NCBI GenBank assembly: GCA_964637565.1
Contig: CAZWTY010000018.1
Location: 1-56,489 of the forward strand
Direction: 5' to 3'
DNA: 56,489 bases
Origin: DYJE01 sp964637565
Lineage (GTDB): Bacteria > Desulfobacterota > Desulfobacteria > Desulfobacterales > Desulfolunaceae
The notes below the pieces were generated by a model. That model worked only from the letters and a program-made list of their open reading frames with translations. It did no database searches and was not told where the DNA came from. This document shows, piece after piece, positions 55,395 through 56,489 of the stretch. The position numbers were made by a program, and so were the translations under genes. Positions within the stretch are counted from its first letter, which is position 1, and each line of letters starts with the position of its first letter.

Positions 55395-56489
55395 TCAGTT
55401 CTGGCTGATATTCGTCCCATCCATGGTGATTTTACCGGAAGCCTTCACGGACACATTCACCCCGTCAAGTTTGATGTCACCGTTTTTTGTGATGGTCACG
55501 GATGCGCCCCCGGCCCGGATGATCACATCGCCACCGCTGCTCGTGATGGAAAAGTTTTTACCGGATGTGACCGTCACATAATCCTGAGCGCTGGCGGAAA
55601 TATTTTTATCCACCGTAAACGCGGCATTGCCGCCCACCCTGACGGTCATATCGTTGCCCACATCCAGGGAGCTGTTTTCAGCGATGGACTGTTGATGATT
55701 TTTCCCGATATCCACGGTCTCATTTCCCTTCACATGGATGTCGGCATCTTCACCAATGGTGTGGCTGAAGTTTTTTCCCACCTCAATCGTTTTGTCTTCC
55801 CCAATGGTTTCATCCAGATTTTTTCCGATGTTGACGCTCATGTTCTCGCCGACAGCTTCGGTATGGTTCTTTTTCACCGAAATGGATTTGTCGTTGCCGA
55901 TCTCCTCTTTCTGGTCATGCCCCACGGTTTTGCTTCGGTCGTTTTTCACCTCCAGCCGTTCGTCATGGCCGATATTCTGGCCTTTGTCGTTCAAGATCTC
56001 GATGTTCCAGTCTTTTTGGCCGTGGATGTAGATTTCCTCGGAACCTTTCAGGTCTTCGAAGCGGAGCTCGTTATAACCCTCGCCTTTCACGGTGCGGGTC
56101 TTGATGGTGCTTCGGGTCTTGTTCTGGGGCAGGGTGTAGGGCGGGATGTTTTTGCCGTTGAACAGGGTGCCGATCACCACGGGGCGGTCCGGGTCACCGT
56201 CGATGAAATCCACCAGCACCTCCTGGCCGATCCGGGGTGTGAAGATGGTTTCGCAGGCCCCGGCCCAGATCTGGGAGACTCGGACCCAGCAGCTGGTGCG
56301 TTCTTCCTGGCCCAGAAGATCCCAGTGAAATTTGATTTTGATGCGGCCCCATTCGTCCACGTAGATCTCTTCGTTGGGAGGACCGGTGACCACGGCGCTC
56401 TGAACCCCGCGAACCGAAGGCTTTGGAAGAGGTTCAGGCCGGAATGGCGTTTTTGCCGGAATGCAGGTAAAGCTGTTGCCGTAAGTCGT
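55395..56489 (-). CDS. vgrG: VgrG spike protein, C-terminal part (runs off the window)
   Basis: The open frame enters from base 56489 and ends at 55395, giving 364 residues of the C-terminal half. TYGNSFTCIPAKTPFRPEP and VRGVQSAVVTGPPNEEIYVDEWGRIKIKFHWD are the classic VgrG linker into the gp5 OB domain, then RVSQIWAG and FTPRIGQEVLVDFIDGDPDRPVVIGTL. About 14 eight-residue repeats (IGNDKSIS, VGKNFSHT, VGNDMTVR style) form the triple beta-helix, ending IKLDGVNVSVKASGKITMDGTNISQN. There is no extra C-terminal effector domain. The N-terminal gp27-like part lies beyond the window. Confidence 0.93.
   Translation of the reverse strand, partial: TTYGNSFTCIPAKTPFRPEPLPKPSVRGVQSAVVTGPPNEEIYVDEWGRIKIKFHWDLLGQEERTSCWVRVSQIWAGACETIFTPRIGQEVLVDFIDGDPDRPVVIGTLFNGKNIPPYTLPQNKTRSTIKTRTVKGEGYNELRFEDLKGSEEIYIHGQKDWNIEILNDKGQNIGHDERLEVKNDRSKTVGHDQKEEIGNDKSISVKKNHTEAVGENMSVNIGKNLDETIGEDKTIEVGKNFSHTIGEDADIHVKGNETVDIGKNHQQSIAENSSLDVGNDMTVRVGGNAAFTVDKNISASAQDYVTVTSGKNFSITSSGGDVIIRAGGASVTITKNGDIKLDGVNVSVKASGKITMDGTNISQN

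Overview
The window is 56,489 bases of a GC-rich Gram-negative bacterial chromosome. Tight gene packing, four-base start/stop overlaps, flagellar P- and L-ring genes, RecBCD, molybdopterin guanylylation genes, an acyl-CoA dehydrogenation enzyme and a type VI secretion (T6SS) cargo cluster are together most like an anaerobic member of the Desulfobacterota (Desulfobacteria, Desulfoluna-like). That placement rests on gene content and protein style recalled from known genomes, not on a search. The assembly has one 100-N scaffold gap (8790-8889), flanked by an exact 55-base duplication that looks like a contig-overlap artefact.

Layout, left half. An M20 peptidase fragment and a GNAT acetyltransferase (minus) lead to a phytochelatin-synthase-like cysteine peptidase, divergent from lon. 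A toxin-first HigBA-type module follows, with its operator inside the promoter. Next are a minus-strand gpsA-radC-95-codon-gene-pgk run, a small AT-rich winged-helix gene, gyrA with an upstream AI-2E-type permease, a flavoprotein fused to a catalytically dead phosphatase-like domain, and a 3-hydroxyacyl-CoA dehydrogenase with a clear promoter and a TetR-type palindrome. A sigma-54 promoter then drives flgF-flgG-flgA-flgH-flgI-flgJ, followed by mobA-mobB, two convergent sensor kinases, and a TetR regulator with a 41-base palindromic operator.

Middle. A six-gene minus-strand operon (36233 down to 28503) encodes an ExbB/TolQ-like channel subunit, a minimal ExbD-like subunit, a proline-rich single-pass TonB-like protein, and three large exported proteins I do not recognise. 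It reads as a proton-motive-force-driven envelope machine. Divergent to it are recC and recB. recD follows, but is separated from recB by an antisense DUF3334 gene whose 3' end overlaps recB.

Right end. After a Cdd1-type helix-hairpin-helix protein and an alpha/beta hydrolase, a minus-strand T6SS cargo island runs off the window edge: vgrG, DUF2169 adaptor, ketosynthase-fold protein without catalytic residues, PAAR-like DUF4150 tip, a 1,107-residue multidomain cargo protein (Ig/carboxypeptidase-regulatory-like, LysM-like, OmpA-like, amidohydrolase TIM barrel), an AT-rich exported protein in the immunity position, and a DUF6484 protein. The cargo protein with its partner, and the ExbBD operon, are the best candidates for undescribed systems. 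No rRNA, tRNA, CRISPR array or insertion sequence was recognised.
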